Assembly (NCBI GenBank): GCA_023362775.1
Contig: JALMGJ010000004.1
Span: 35,766,929 to 35,830,928 of the forward strand
DNA length: 64,000 nucleotides
Direction: 5' to 3'
DNA from: Charina bottae
Taxonomy: Eukaryota; Chordata; Lepidosauria; Squamata; Charinaidae
How positions within the stretch are numbered: the first letter of the stretch is position 1; each line of letters begins with the position of its first letter. The notes under the pieces were generated by a model. It saw only the letters and a program-made list of their open reading frames with translations, had not been told where the DNA came from and searched no databases. Position numbers and translations under genes: made by a program. Positions 42,522-54,737 of the stretch are shown here, in pieces.

Positions 42522-42775
42522 CTGAGTAAAGTTAGTAAGGGAATCCTTAAATATGTTTCTAGGCTGGCTGTGTGACCTTGCACCTGGGGCTAGGTCATGG
42601 TTATTTTTGAGATGTTTGTTTCTAAGTCCCTTTATCATCTAAATGATAAATGATTTAGATGATAAAGGGACTTAGAAACAAACATCTCAAAAATAACCAT
42701 GACCTAGCCCCAGGTGCAAGGTCACACAGCCAGCCTAGAAACATATTTAAGGATTCCCTTACTAACTTTACTCAG

Positions 42776-42812
42776 ACTGAAGAAGCTCCTTGGATAAGGA
42801 GTGAAACGTTTC
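42776..42812 (+). ncRNA. Hammerhead-like motif, right arm of PLE palindrome
   Basis: Identical to the motif at 12291-12327: CTGAAGA, stem CTCCTT/AAGGAG with loop GGAT, then GAAACGT. Confidence 0.5.
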
Positions 42813-43500
42813 CACTAAGAAAATAGAAATCCAGTTGACATGATTCAAGCCACAGACTGTTCCACCTGGATGACTGAGAACCTTCATAGACATAAGTTAT
42901 GGGTCAGACTGAAAGCTTTAAATATCCATAGCAGACTGCTGGCTTTAATAATGTGATTATCCATGAATGCTCAAAGACAAGTTAGGTCATCTGACAGAAA
43001 CCATCACCACAAACAGGTCTGTGTCTTAGCCTCACATTTATTAAATCTTTTTTTATAAATGATCTTGTATTGACCTTGAAGGGAGATAACTTTCCTCCAG
43101 TTAAAATTGATGATAGAAAGGTGACTGTCCTTTTCTACACTGATGACTTTATCTTTGCCTCCATGCTATTGCTTTCTTTAAGTAGTAAGAATCAAAGATG
43201 CTGCAGAGAAAGAAGTGTTTATTCCAAGGTTCCCTTCAAACTCCTCCTCCTCATACACATACTCCACACGCACACATGTATTTGTACCTAGAAGGACCGA
43301 TTATACATCTGGAGGGGGTGCTTTGGAGTGGGGAAAAGTCTGGTTGGATTACATATCATTGATGGCTAGTTACATGAAAATGACCTCTCTGCTTCTGGGA
43401 CATGTTGACTATTATGTCCTTGATAGTTCTTTATAATACAACTGTGATAAAAACCAACATTTTTGTTCTTTCTTAATAGATGCAACTGTTTTTGCTCTAC

Positions 43501-46066
43501 TTTTCTGGTTTCTCCTCAATACCTTTGAACTTAAGGAGAACTGTTCATAGATCTCTATTCATGTTTCATAAGCTGCTCTATTACTGCTTCTAAAGTTACT
43601 GAAAGCTAAGCTTATGATCAGATTTCTATTTTTGTTTGGTCAAAGAAACATTCAGAATGTTTTCCTCATTTGCACAAATAAAAATGTATCTTTATAGAAA
43701 TATTTTATATATTTAATTGAAAATTGAGTTCTACCATTCAATTCTGCAAGAAACCCCTTTTTTCATCTTGGTGCAAGAATTTGGCATTGATCTGGCAGCC
43801 AGATATGTTGATCTAGGATTGACATATAGATGTGCAAGGGTCACTTGAGCTTTATCATTATGTATGGATTATTCATAGTAATCTCACCAGAATTATATGC
43901 ACTAAAGACCCTATACAAATCAGAGTAATGTATGATGTGAGCAAAGGAAGCTTTAAGGAATTATGGCTTGAGTCCATGAATAACTTCTTCTCTAGCTGTT
44001 ATTCCTAGCTCAACCAGTCTTGGTGTTATGTTATCCTGTAGCTCATATGCTTGTTTATATATTTAATTATTGATCTGCATGCCATTCTTGTTCTCCTACA
44101 TAAAGAAATTAACCTCTGTAGATATCCTATCTCATAGGTAAGTCAGACTGTAAGTGTAAAGTGACCCATACATTCTTTTGCATTCATTATTCATGCTTGC
44201 TGCACATTTGCATATGACTTAAATCCCAACACATAATTTAAATTTTTGCGGTTTTATTCTGTGAAATAATCAATCATTATATAATATATACAGTATTCTC
44301 TAAGAATGCAAATCCAAATATCTGTGCGCACATGCACACACATGCATGCAAGTGTGTAAACATGCACATACCATACACTCACTGTGCATTTAATACCTTT
44401 ACATTGCTCAGGCATGTAAAATAATAAACAGATCTATTGAAAACTTTAAAATGCTTCAGCTGAAAGACCTGAAAAGGGCTCAGTGACCTTGCTTAATTAG
44501 CCATGTAATGAAACAGAACTGAGAGAGCTATCCCACAAACCCCTGCGCAGCATCGCATCACCCCGCTTGTCAAAAATGACATGGATAGGAAGTCAGCAAG
44601 CATGATTCAGAAACCAACCCTTGATTCCTATAGGCTTTTTGATTATACATTGATGCTAATTTTATGACTACGCCAGCAAATAGATGTTTAAAGCAGGGAG
44701 CATGTGGACATCAAGGAAACCTTATGAATCCAGATATGCAATCCAGTTCTCCTAAAATCATTATTTCTTCATCACTGGAATATGGAGGCTGCACTCTATC
44801 ACATAATGCAGGAGTTAAAACATAGGTGCACAAGCACTTCAGACAAACAGAAGGTGCATAAACACCCCAAGTCTCAGGTGGCTTCTATACAGTTACACAC
44901 TGTTGGCTGCCACCATTGTAGCAGCAACAGGGGCCTGCCAGTGAAAAGAGGTTTGACAAGAGAAGGAGTGCAAGGTGAGGTGGCAATACCGTTTCTCGGC
45001 AAATGGTTCCCAAAATAGCATGGACCGTCACTCTGACACTTCCCTTAGCAGAGTCGCCCAACACCCTTTAACACAGGGGACAGCTGCTTGAGTAGCAACA
45101 CTGGAGTCAGTTGTTCCTGCAGGGCTAGTGTGGGTCCTTCTGTTCATTAGGCAGTCCAACTGTATATTGTGTGTTTATTCTGGCACCATCTCCTTCCAGA
45201 CACATATATCCAGTTTTGACTACCTTTCAATCCTCATGTTTTAATGGTTTTATTAGAATTCTTTGCATGGTTCCATTGCATTTCCTTGCAAAATGTGTTT
45301 CAAATTTGGAATATTTTGACTTCCTGGCAGGTATAGTTATGTTGCAAGAATGTGCAAATGAACAGAGCATGCCTATAATAAAGAAGTAGCATCGCCTTTC
45401 TGTGCCACGGAAGATGCTGTTGAGAGGGAACAAAAAGTAAATATAGAACGTAAAAACCTCAGCAAGATTGGGGCCAGCAGAGGGTTAATTGATTAGTTCT
45501 TTCAGGAGGAAGGGATTAGTGAGTAGGGAATGCTTGGTTTTTTGTTTAGCTTTTTAAAAAAGTATTTCAAATGCACAGTAACAAAGGAGTGGAGGTTCAA
45601 ATGTGCACAAGCACAAAGTGATTATTTATTCTTTAAAGTGGGTTACTATGCAAAACCAGAGACAACTATTGCACTTTTTAAAAAGCTGCGGCAGCAATTA
45701 TAGCCTGCAATTGCAGTGCTACAGCTTATCAAAGACATGTGACCTTTCTAACACCTCTTCATACAGTTAGAGCATCTTATTTTGGTGCCTGCCTCATGTT
45801 CACCTACTAAACATAGCGGCTAGTGTGTTTGTTTTTAGGTGCTCAGCAAGCAACAAACTAAGTTTTCAAATATCGCCACCATGTTGGTTGCCATCTGAAT
45901 GGGTTCTTGCCCAAAGCAGAAGCCGGGGGAGGGGGGAAGCTCTAAGTAGATGTTAAAAGTAAACAAGTAGGAATTGCCAGTATCAGGCGATTGTCACAGA
46001 TACATGATAACCAGACAACATATAAATTAGGGGATAAATCTAAACCTATACCTATATCTAATTATA

Positions 46067-46068
<2 letters not shown>
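43501..46068. other. Non-coding stretch with CNE-like blocks
   Basis: No gene or young repeat seen. Low-repeat blocks at 44440-44760 and 45560-45800 look like conserved non-coding elements by composition (see findings). (CA)-rich degenerate repeats lie at 44330-44380. Confidence 0.4.

Positions 46069-46102
<34 letters not shown>
46069..46102. repeat. (TG)n microsatellite
   Basis: About seventeen GT units followed by GA units and TATA-rich sequence to about 46145. Confidence 0.95.
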
Positions 46103-46104
<2 letters not shown>

Positions 46105-46619
46105 GGAGAGAGAGAGGATATATGCATGTATACATATATATGTACACACACAAACTAAAAGCTTGCAAGAAATATATGACAAGTAAAAAAAATCACTGTT
46201 GGCATTAACAGATTTCTTTATTGATAACACTTTTGTAGAGAACCAACCGCTACATCAGCAAATCTTTGGATAACCAGAGCCCAAATGAATGTCCACTATA
46301 GAAATCAACTTGAGAAAATGAGAAAACCTCACATTCAAAAACTCTCATAAAGGGATATTCTCCTGAAAATCTGGAGAATTATTCTGTTACGACCTGTTTA
46401 CCTCCTAATATAAAAATATCAAAATGATGGGGTGGGGTGGGGGTAGGGGGTTGGGTCGTGGAGAAGCATTTATCATAACAAAAAAGAAAAAGGGAAAATT
46501 TGGAAATGTCAGCCCGGTCTTTTTCTCATCTTTTCTCCAGTCAACTCCTTCTGACTTTTTCCTTGCGAAGGATGGAGGATGACGCCCTCCTCTGGCTAAC
46601 AAGCCTCTTTTCATCAATC

Positions 46620-47500
46620 ATCAGATATGGTATAGACCTTCCTTTGAACACTGAGGCGGGGAACTAGAGGCAATTACTTTGTGATTGATAGCACTAAATA
46701 TGAAACCTCACGTATCTCGGAGGCATATTGTTAGTGGGGGAAGATGAATGGAACTTGAGATAACCTTGGCAAATTAAGCATATGTTAGCATTAAGCTTTG
46801 TCAGTAAGCAGGCTATAAATTACAGGCATTGTAACTCCATAAACTCTTTTAATGAAGTGAATGACAGTGATAATTTAATGAAAAATGTAACAGTCCTTTA
46901 GCTCAGTTTCTGTCTTGTGCAACAAGCCAAATTATAGTGCAATAGCTGAAGTTGGAAGTTCAGGACCTGGCTGGACATTCTGACCATGAGTTTGTACCAT
47001 TGTCTTCGCATTTCATGCCTGTGTTAACCAACAATACAGTAGCTAATTCAGAATTCCTTTTCAGACGAGTTAATTAGAAAGAATGGAAAAGTGGAGAAAA
47101 AGTTCTTGTGCGTTCTTCTCCCCTTATTTTCTCTCCTTGTATGATCAAGCTAAATATATTGAAGTAATGTACGACACAACCTGCAGTGCCTTTTTGCACT
47201 ATTACTGAAGCCCGTGGGAGGCATTGTGAGGCATGAGGCTAGAGGCTGTCTGACTTTAATCACCTGAGAAGTGCAGTAATCCCTTCAAATGCATGGCCTG
47301 TGGTGTCTTATTGCTATTATGAAATGGGATTTATAAATAAAAATAAGAGGGAAAAGGCAGTCCTCTGTATTTATTGTCTGCTACTGAGAGAATTATGACT
47401 GGTGACAGCTAATCCAGATTTCACAAGCCATTTTCCAATTTATTCTCTATTTCAGTCAGACTTCCATTTGGAAAAGAACTAGCAAATGTTTGTTCAGGGG
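46620..47500. promoter_or_regulatory. Candidate conserved non-coding element
   Basis: Nearly 900 bp free of recognisable repeats and microsatellites. It has many homeodomain-type cores (AGTTAATTAGAAA, TTTAATGA, GCTAATTCAG, CTTTAATCACC) and evenly mixed composition, contrasting with the repeat-littered flanks. No ORF. Enhancer function is inference from texture only. Confidence 0.3.
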
Positions 47501-47998
47501 AGGAGGATGTTGAAACCTAAATTGGTAAATTAAATATATCATTACTGAAGATATACTGATATGGGTAAAAACATTGGAAGCTTTATTTATATTGGAGTAA
47601 CATTTGCAACAACAACAATAAATTGTCCCTGGGGGGTTTCTACAAATATAGGGTTGGCTCTAGACTTTGAAATCTGGGTTTGCTTTAAGCATGTTGTTTG
47701 TATAGAATGATAGAAAACTCGTAATTAAAACACATTTTCCCACTTAATACGTATTTTAATTCTGCAATGAGATGTAACTTACTGTCCATTTACACTTAAG
47801 AGTATAAAGTATAATTTACTGGAGTATAACTTTTGGGGGATCAAGAGCCACAGGTGGATTCAAGCATTGCATATTGTGTTATAGTGCATGTAGGGGGTTA
47901 TGTGACCAGGGTTGAAAGAAGGTAGCAGAGTCAAAAAGGAACCTGGATGTGCCTTGGGGAGAGAGTGGGAGCAACCAGAGCCCATTTTTGCTTGTTAT

Positions 47999-48024
47999 TG
48001 CATTGCATTGCATTGCATTGCATT
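47999..48024. repeat. (GCATT)n pentanucleotide repeat
   Basis: Five TTGCA/GCATT units. Confidence 0.9.
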
Positions 48025-48164
48025 GGCCTGTTGTTTTTAACTTGGAATGCTGCCCAAAGTTGGAGATGAGATGGGTGACCCTTGAAATCTAAATTATAAA
48101 CAGACCAACCATCTGAAGTGATTTATTGGTTAGACCAGACTTGCAACTTCTATATATATATATT

Positions 48165-48225
48165 TTTTACTAGGACCCCTAAGAGTCCCCCTGTGGGAGA
48201 TGGTGCGGTGATAGAAGTCGAAACA
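48165..48225 (+). mobile_element. Orphan L2-like 3' tail
   Basis: CCCTAAGAGTCCCCCTGTGG then GAGATGGTGCGGTGATAGAA, the L2 3' end, leading straight into the (ACAT)n tract. Confidence 0.7.
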
Positions 48226-48258
48226 TACATACATACATACATACATACATACATACAT
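48222..48258. repeat. (ACAT)n microsatellite
   Basis: About nine ACAT units then AAAT, probably grown from the L2 tail. Confidence 0.95.
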
Positions 48259-49100
48259 AAATAAAGATCCATAAATTGGAGCCTGGTGCAAAAGATGTAA
48301 CACCTGGGATTCTGAATGTATTTAGTCCGAGTATCTTAACTGAATAGTGTTCACAGTCCCTACATGTAAAAATGTTCCCTGTATATACCTAAGTTTGTTC
48401 ATTTTAGCAGTTTAGGGACATAGCAGAGTTATGTTGTTGCTTTGATTGTTAAACCAAAGATAGGCAACCCTCTTGGCCTTAAGACTATGTTTCGGATTCT
48501 AGGGAAGTGTCAGGGGCACTAGCAGTGTTACAATGAGACTTTTGTTACATGTGACGATTCTTGTGGAACTGAAGAGGTACTTGCTTGCTCTTAATGTGGT
48601 GTAGTAGCCAAAGGATATCTTTAGTAAAATGTTCTGAGGAGACCTCAGTGTCAGATAAGAGGGGCAGGATGGTTTCCTCACATAAAGATAGACCTGGCTT
48701 CTGAGGTCCCCTTCCAAATGAATTTATGCTGAAATAGATACTTCTGCAGGCCTGTGCATGGATGGTTTCTGCATAATTTCTTACCAGGTTCTTGTCTCAG
48801 ACTAGAAAATGTTTGTCTTGGGCAAGGATTTAAACTATGACTACAGATATTCAGGTTCTGAGTCCAAAGTTCACTAGATGACCCTGGGCTGAACATAATT
48901 AGAGAAACAAACTAACAATGTTTTAGTAATGATAAAATGAAAGAAGAAATTTATTCACTACTCTGAGTTTCTTAGAGAAAGGGTAGACTACTACTACTAC
49001 TAATAATAATGTTTAAATGTGGTACTTGCAAATACTATTTATCTGAATGATCATGTGCTCATGTTTCAATAATAAAATGGCTAAAAATCAAAATCAAATA
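48259..49100. other. Non-coding stretch, no recognised feature
   Basis: No repeat boundary or domain-bearing ORF seen; a short ACTACTACTAATAAT tract near 48990-49008. Confidence 0.45.
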
Positions 49101-49101
49101 A

Positions 49102-49465
49102 CTTACAACCACAACAGGGACCAGAAAATTCATCGTTAAGCAGTGCAGTTGTTAAGCGAGGCATCATGTGTGACTGCATTCGATTTTACATTTTTACAGC
49201 GGTCATTAAGTGAATCATGTGGTTCCGCATTGATTTTGCTTGTCAGAAGCCAGCTGGGAAGGTTGCAAATGGTGATCACGTGACACCAGGACGCTGCAAA
49301 CGTTGTAAATACATGCCAGTTGCCAAGAGCCTGAATTTTTATCATGTGACTGCGGGGATGCCACAACAGTCGTAAGTGCAAGGACAGGTGGCAAGTCACT
49401 ATTTTCAGTGCTGTCGTAACTTTGAATGGTCACTAAATGAATGGTCATAAGACGAGGACTACCTG
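49102..49465 (-). mobile_element. TA-flanked squamate MITE (CAGGTAGTCCTCG ends), left end clipped
   Basis: The right end reads ..CATAAGACGAGGACTACCTG followed by TA (49466-49467). The interior has characteristic pieces: GTTAAGCGAGGCATC, GGTCATTAAGTGAATCATG, TTGCTTGTCAGAAGCCAGC, GGTGATCACGTGAC, CAGTCGTAAGTGC. The left terminal repeat starts late, at CTTACAACCAC. I recognise it as an abundant squamate element; TA suggests a Tc1/mariner-type mechanism. Strand arbitrary. Confidence 0.75.
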
Positions 49466-49467
49466 TA

Positions 49468-52400
49468 GGATTTTTTTTTAAAAAAAATGAAAATCGCATG
49501 TCTCTAGATTGTGGCAAAAACACCATTAAATAAATAAACAAATATTGGCTGTAGCAAATAAATGCTGGACTCAGTTAAGCTAGAGCTATAGTAGTTGTGA
49601 CCATAAACATATCTTAGCATGGGTGTGCTGTACATCAGGAGTCACACATACTGGGGGTATACAGACATACATATGGGGATCTAATATTACAAGCAACTGT
49701 GAGATCTGTGTGGTACAGATATAAGATCCACATTTTTCAATAGGTATTGCTTTCAAGTAAGTGTACTTGGTATTTTTAGTTTAGGGGTAACCACTGGAGT
49801 GATATTATGTCACTGTTACATTTTGTGTATTGTGTCCTATTATTTTTATGATTGTGAAGGGGTGGTTTTTGGGGACAATTATAGAAATATAATGCAGGAT
49901 ATCTTAGTCAAGTAAAGGGCTTCAGTGCATTTGTTCTCTTTGTACATCCAGACCCTACTCTGCATACTACATGCTCCTGAAATGGAGTATGTTGGAATAA
50001 TTCTGAGAAAAGAATTTTTCTCTAATGGAACCTCATTATTTGTAGCTTACCCAACTAATTTGTAAATTACATGTGCACTGTCAAAGCTTTGCATAAGAAT
50101 ATGACCTTTGAATAATATTAGTTCCTGTTTTGAAAAAGATTATTGTGACCTCTTCCTTTCTATCCATTTTCTTAATGGTTTCCTTCATGACAAAAGCAAA
50201 ACTGAAAGAAAATAGCATGCCTTTGTAAGATTTGGAATTATATTTTCCTGGTGAAAATCAATAAGAAATCAAATCTAAAAGCCTAAGCCTCTTTTTTCCT
50301 GTCTATCTGTCTTTTGCAATAATCCATCTTCAAATCAATTTTTATGTTTAACCTTTGGAATAGTTGAAGGCATTATATCTAGGTAGATTGATAAATGTAC
50401 CCTGCCTTACATATTTTAATGCTTTGATCAGCAATGGAAAGAAGCAATGTATAATAAGATGTTAAAAAATCTTTTATATATTAGAGATATCCAAGAAGGT
50501 AACATATATAGATCAATTGAGATAGGGTGAAGTAATGGCAATTACATTGTATGATCAGCCACACAGGTTATTGCTGAAATATTCTAGAGTATTATCTTTA
50601 CTTTTTGTTTCTCACTGCCAATATTTAGCTTATGAAAGTCCAATATAAATCATATTTAGCTTCTCACATCATGAGAAGTAGAGATTTAAAATGCAGTATA
50701 AGGAAAGTTGAACAGAACTGTTTCTTGTTCACTGGTTTTCTCTAGCACTGGTATCAGAAGACTCACTGAACTTCTGAATCACATATCATACTCAATCTCA
50801 TTACGTTTTCTTTGGTTTTCATTTAGTAATGTAATGCAAGCTCAGTCCCTGAGGTTTTAAGCAATGGTTTGTGAAATATAAATCTAGGCATTGAGTTTAC
50901 TCAATAAGCTACCCTTACAATACACCATGGCTTAATGCAGTGTGTGAGTTCAGGCCCTGAGTTCGGGAGGACACAGGATGCCTTCAAGTGTTCCTTTATG
51001 TCAAGGGTGGACAGCTTATAACCCTTGAGCTGCATCTAGCTTTCTAGCCCCCATTTGTATCTTACAGAGCCCTCAGGAGTGTACAGAGTCAAACCTCAGA
51101 TCCCCTGTGTGTTTTGTGGGTTTTATGGGTGAAATGGTGCAATTAAACCTTGCAGAGGCATATGATACGTGTTGCACTCCTTTCATAAAACCTCAAAAGC
51201 AGGCCATTTCCCTCAATTTTGTAGGATTTGAAGGGACAAAATAGGTAGTATCTTATGTCTCTACCCATGTTGTGCCTTAAAGCTCCCCCCAATTAAGTAT
51301 TTTTAAAAATTGTGATGTCACATCACCATACTGCTGTGACCTACAGGTTCAGCAGAAAGTTATAACTCAGCCCACAAGCAGATGATCCACTCTTACTGTA
51401 CATGGTTGACAACCTACTTATTTTTGAAGGTTTCAAAATTGCATGATAGAAATGCAATAGTAGAACTTGTTTCTAAAACGAAACTGGTGCTATAAGGGAC
51501 AATATATTTGCTGTCTTACCTTATTTTCATATTCATATTTTTGTATTTCCTCTTACCTTCTCAGATGGGAATGTATAGTAGAATGTTATATCTGCAGTTG
51601 TGAATATCTATGTTGTACCTCATTGTATATAATCCCTTAGGAGCAAAAGAATCTTTCTTATACCAGATCAAATCACTGGTTTATTTAGCTTAGTACTTTC
51701 AACACTGACCAGTAGCAGTTCTCTGGGGCTTTAAACCAGAATCCTTCCCAAACCTAGTAGTGATTGTACTCTTTTAATATCTCCCCTCTCCACAAATCAT
51801 TGGGCCCAGAATGTGACTTCTTCTGTATATAAAGCATGTGCTGTACCCCAGTGTTACAGAGGTACAGTAATGCTCTACAAATCTAGGTTCTTGGCAGAAT
51901 GTTAATTCTATCATAAGCATTCTGTAAGCACTTATCTCTTTCCTCCTAGAAGAAAATCTTTTTATTTTTAAAGTGGAATTTCAGAACTATTGAAAACTGA
52001 AAAGTATATTGGTTCTGTTTTAAAAACCACAGGGAAAAAACAGCCAGTGGCTAGTAAAACAATGCTTCATTAATTAAACTAGGAACTGCAGCTTTTGAAA
52101 CAGCTTGTAAGGAATTAAGAACGGTTTTGAACACATTAAATATTATCACATAGTTACAGGTAATTTTTGAGTCATGAGAGGTCTAAGAAACAAGGTTAAT
52201 AAGAGGTAAATACAGAATATATTGTATGCAGCTTCTTCCATTTTTCCCTTTCGGAACATTAACAGTTACTGTACAAAGACAGAGAACAACTGAAGAATTG
52301 ACTGTAAGGTCATAGAAAGGCAATTTGAGTTACTGTATACTGATAACTGACCTATATATTTTATTGATAACCTTCATATCCACAATTGTTTCTATGCCTT

Positions 52401-52570
52401 GTTTTTCTGCATGATGCTTTATGCAAAAAATTATAGGCTCCATAAATAATACCTTTATTCTTGTTGTATGATTGTTTTTGCATTTATCCTTTGCATATTT
52501 CATCTTCATTTTTAAAAAAAGTTACATCTAATTTATATTACTGTTACTTATATATCTAAATAAATACAAC
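49468..52570. other. Non-coding stretch, no gene recognised
   Basis: About 3.1 kb, AT-rich, with only a dispersed ACACCATGGCTTAATGCAG-type block at 50860-50945. No exon or RNA gene seen. Confidence 0.5.
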
Positions 52571-52576
52571 ACATTC

Positions 52577-52665
52577 ATTTATTTTATTTATTAATCAAAT
52601 TTTTATCACCGCCCATCTCCCCCCAAGGAGGGACTCTGGGCGGTTTACAATAAAAACACAGTTAA
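52577..52665 (-). mobile_element. Orphan L2-like 3' tail
   Basis: Plus strand: ATCACCGCCCATCTCCCCCC.., GGGACTCTGGGCGGTTTACA, preceded by (ATTT)n; a truncated L2 in minus orientation. Confidence 0.8.
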
Positions 52666-52669
52666 AATG

Positions 52670-54730
52670 CAACAAATATAAACACACAATCAAAATATAA
52701 AATATAATTTAGATGAAATGGTATGATACATTGTAATTGCTTCCTATCCTGTAAAAATTAGACAATGTCTTCATTATGAAAATATGAACTTGTTTATCCT
52801 TAATAAATAGGAGGAAGAAATGTGTATCTTTCAATACAGTTCCATTTAGCTTCTACCAACTATTTCTTCTAAAGCTTTTTATAAAAGCCATCCCAACTAG
52901 TAGCTAGACCATACCTTGTGCTATGGGGTGTCATAACTAAATTATGGGTTAGATCTCCATACCTAAAAACTGCTTCTAGTTAAAACGCTTATTAAGCAGT
53001 CACCCTCTTTAATTCATGGATTTCGCATAACACTTTCCATTGATAGCCCTCTGAGTTTCCATCTTTTTTCTGAACAAGAAAGTTCACTGAAGTGTGAAAG
53101 ACGAAATACTGCATTAAGCTTCTTGATTATAGTGATAGCTGTCACCCATCTGGAAACCCTTTAAGTTAGTTGCATGTAATTCTCAGTTAAATCAATGTGA
53201 CTAACATTCTATATTGATTTTAATAAAACCTAAGTGCAACAAACTTACAGCAGAAATCCTGTAATAGTTGTAGGTAGATCTACAAAAATAGATGTAGATT
53301 TAGATAAATTAGTTTCTACTTTGGTACTATTTTCATTCAAGCCCATGCCCATGATCAATAATACATAAGAGAGGGAGAGAAATATTGCTGGAGGGCAATG
53401 CTATCAGTTTATAAAAAATAGGAGAGACATGTTGAGAGAAGCATACATATTTTGGAAAAAAATAATAAAAGCTATGATCACCCAGTGAAATGCTTAGTTA
53501 ACATGCTTTACATTGAGCTGGGTAGTTCAAATGCATTCATACCTTGTGATGTTTGAAGGGGCAGCAATGCTGAATTTTAGATTGAAGGAAGAAAGGTTAA
53601 TGGGATTTAATCTTTCCTAATTGTTCTTGATGTCCCACGTTTACATTTTGTATCCATTTCTCTGTGCTTGATACTAATTTCAAAATTTTCTTCAAACATT
53701 ATTCCTGGGGGGGAAAAATATTGACTCGACATGAAGGACTTCAGGAGTTTGACTTGATGCAACTGGATCATGAGAAACACTGAAAATAGATGTACAATTA
53801 AACAACTTGGCAACAGATCTCAAGTAAGATAATTATGGTTAGTAATTAAAACAAGTGGTCCACAAAGAGTATGAGAAGGCTCTGTCTGAGCAGGTAAGAT
53901 CTGAATAGTTTCAGCTCACTGGAAGGGTAAGTGCTCCAACTCTGGCAAGCGCAGCCTGAAAAATTAGCTCCCAAACATTCCCATCAAACATCCAGACTCT
54001 GAGAGCCTAATTATATAGTGTAAAATGTACATGTACCATGTACATATCTTTAATCTATATGTCTGCTATCTCACTCTTTGCTCTCCCTGAGACCTATGAT
54101 TTGTAGTCTACATCCATTTTGGAATGAAGTTAATCTTAGGCTACACCGCTATGTATAAAACAAGTGACATCTTCAAATGGGTGAGAAAAATGAGCCAAAA
54201 GACTCTGAGTCATTAAGTGCACATTAACTACATCTTGTCACATTAACTATAGGGTGTAACACCAATTTTCTCTTCTTTGTCATGATCTAACACTATCCTT
54301 TCTATGTGTACATGCTATATACCCACTGTACCATTCAGGCAACATGGTAGCCTGTTCTCCATTTTAACATTTACAGTTGGTTCTCTTGATAATTTGCTGC
54401 AGAGACATGCTATCTCTCATTAAATCAGAGATCATCAGGCATTAGAATCCTTACAATTTCATGAAAATGCACCAAAATTATATTTGTTATAACAAAATTA
54501 ATGATCTAGTTTCAAATAACTGTATAAGAATTTCTTTAGACATTTAAATTTTTGTTTACTGCCTGATTAGGAGTGGAATCTGGGTTACAGAAAATGGCTG
54601 GGTGCACACATTATTCTAAGCCAAAATCTAGCTTACTTATGTTTGCTTTTAACATGATGACTTAGTCAACAAATCATGGTTATAAAGTGGCTTAACGTGA
54701 TGTCTGAATGTTGGCCAATTTTGAAAGTGC
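52670..54730. other. Non-coding stretch, no gene recognised
   Basis: About 2 kb with no repeat boundary except an AACATGATG/ATCATGGTTATAAAG-type dispersed block at 54600-54720. No exon or RNA gene seen. Confidence 0.5.
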
Positions 54731-54737
54731 AAAGGAC

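Larger units (their letters stand above)
42441..42893 (+). mobile_element. Palindromic Penelope-like insertion
   Basis: Flanked by a 14-bp direct repeat AAGTTATGGGTCAG (42427-42440, 42894-42907), so a single insertion event is likely. Arms 42438-42644 and 42653-42859 are exact reverse complements over 207 bp, around the 8-bp spacer GATAAATG. The last three bases of the left target repeat happen to fit the arm. The right side then adds 34 bp ending CTTCATAGACAT, the normal PLE end. Each arm has a hammerhead-like core. Contains no ORF. Confidence 0.92.
42160..43200 (+). pseudogene. LINE copy 2 reverse transcriptase fragments, split by PLE
   Basis: N-terminal RT motifs: PIFKKGD (motif 1), NYRSVSLINNIAKLYVKHF (motif 2) and NVLIEEQAGF (motif 2a), with stops. 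The palindromic PLE (42441-42893) cuts it after the palm start. YTDD at about 43130-43145 is the active-site box, with Thr replacing the usual Ala or Met. Confidence 0.6.
39115..43500 (+). mobile_element. Degraded LINE, copy 2, heavily nested
   Basis: Scattered plus-strand readings in LINE order: ORF1-like MEIEYLYYNQRNCFFHLCKN at 39181-39372; endonuclease-like ..DIVSVHKT..IPEQ and FWDFNIRIEDD near 40040-40830; RT linker FLKLINSGPPVDKPPLDPRV near 41820-42000; RT motifs PIFKKGD.NSPVNYRSVSLINNIAKLY (42165-42240) and VLFYTDDFIF (43110-43160). It hosts a hAT fragment, a Sauria SINE, a hAT MITE and a palindromic PLE. Probably the same clade as copy 1 at 12.6-16.0 kb; ends are approximate. Confidence 0.55.

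Noticed and set aside
46027..46230. 67-codon minus-strand ORF with Thr-His repeats
   Set aside because: It is the (TG)n microsatellite read as protein.
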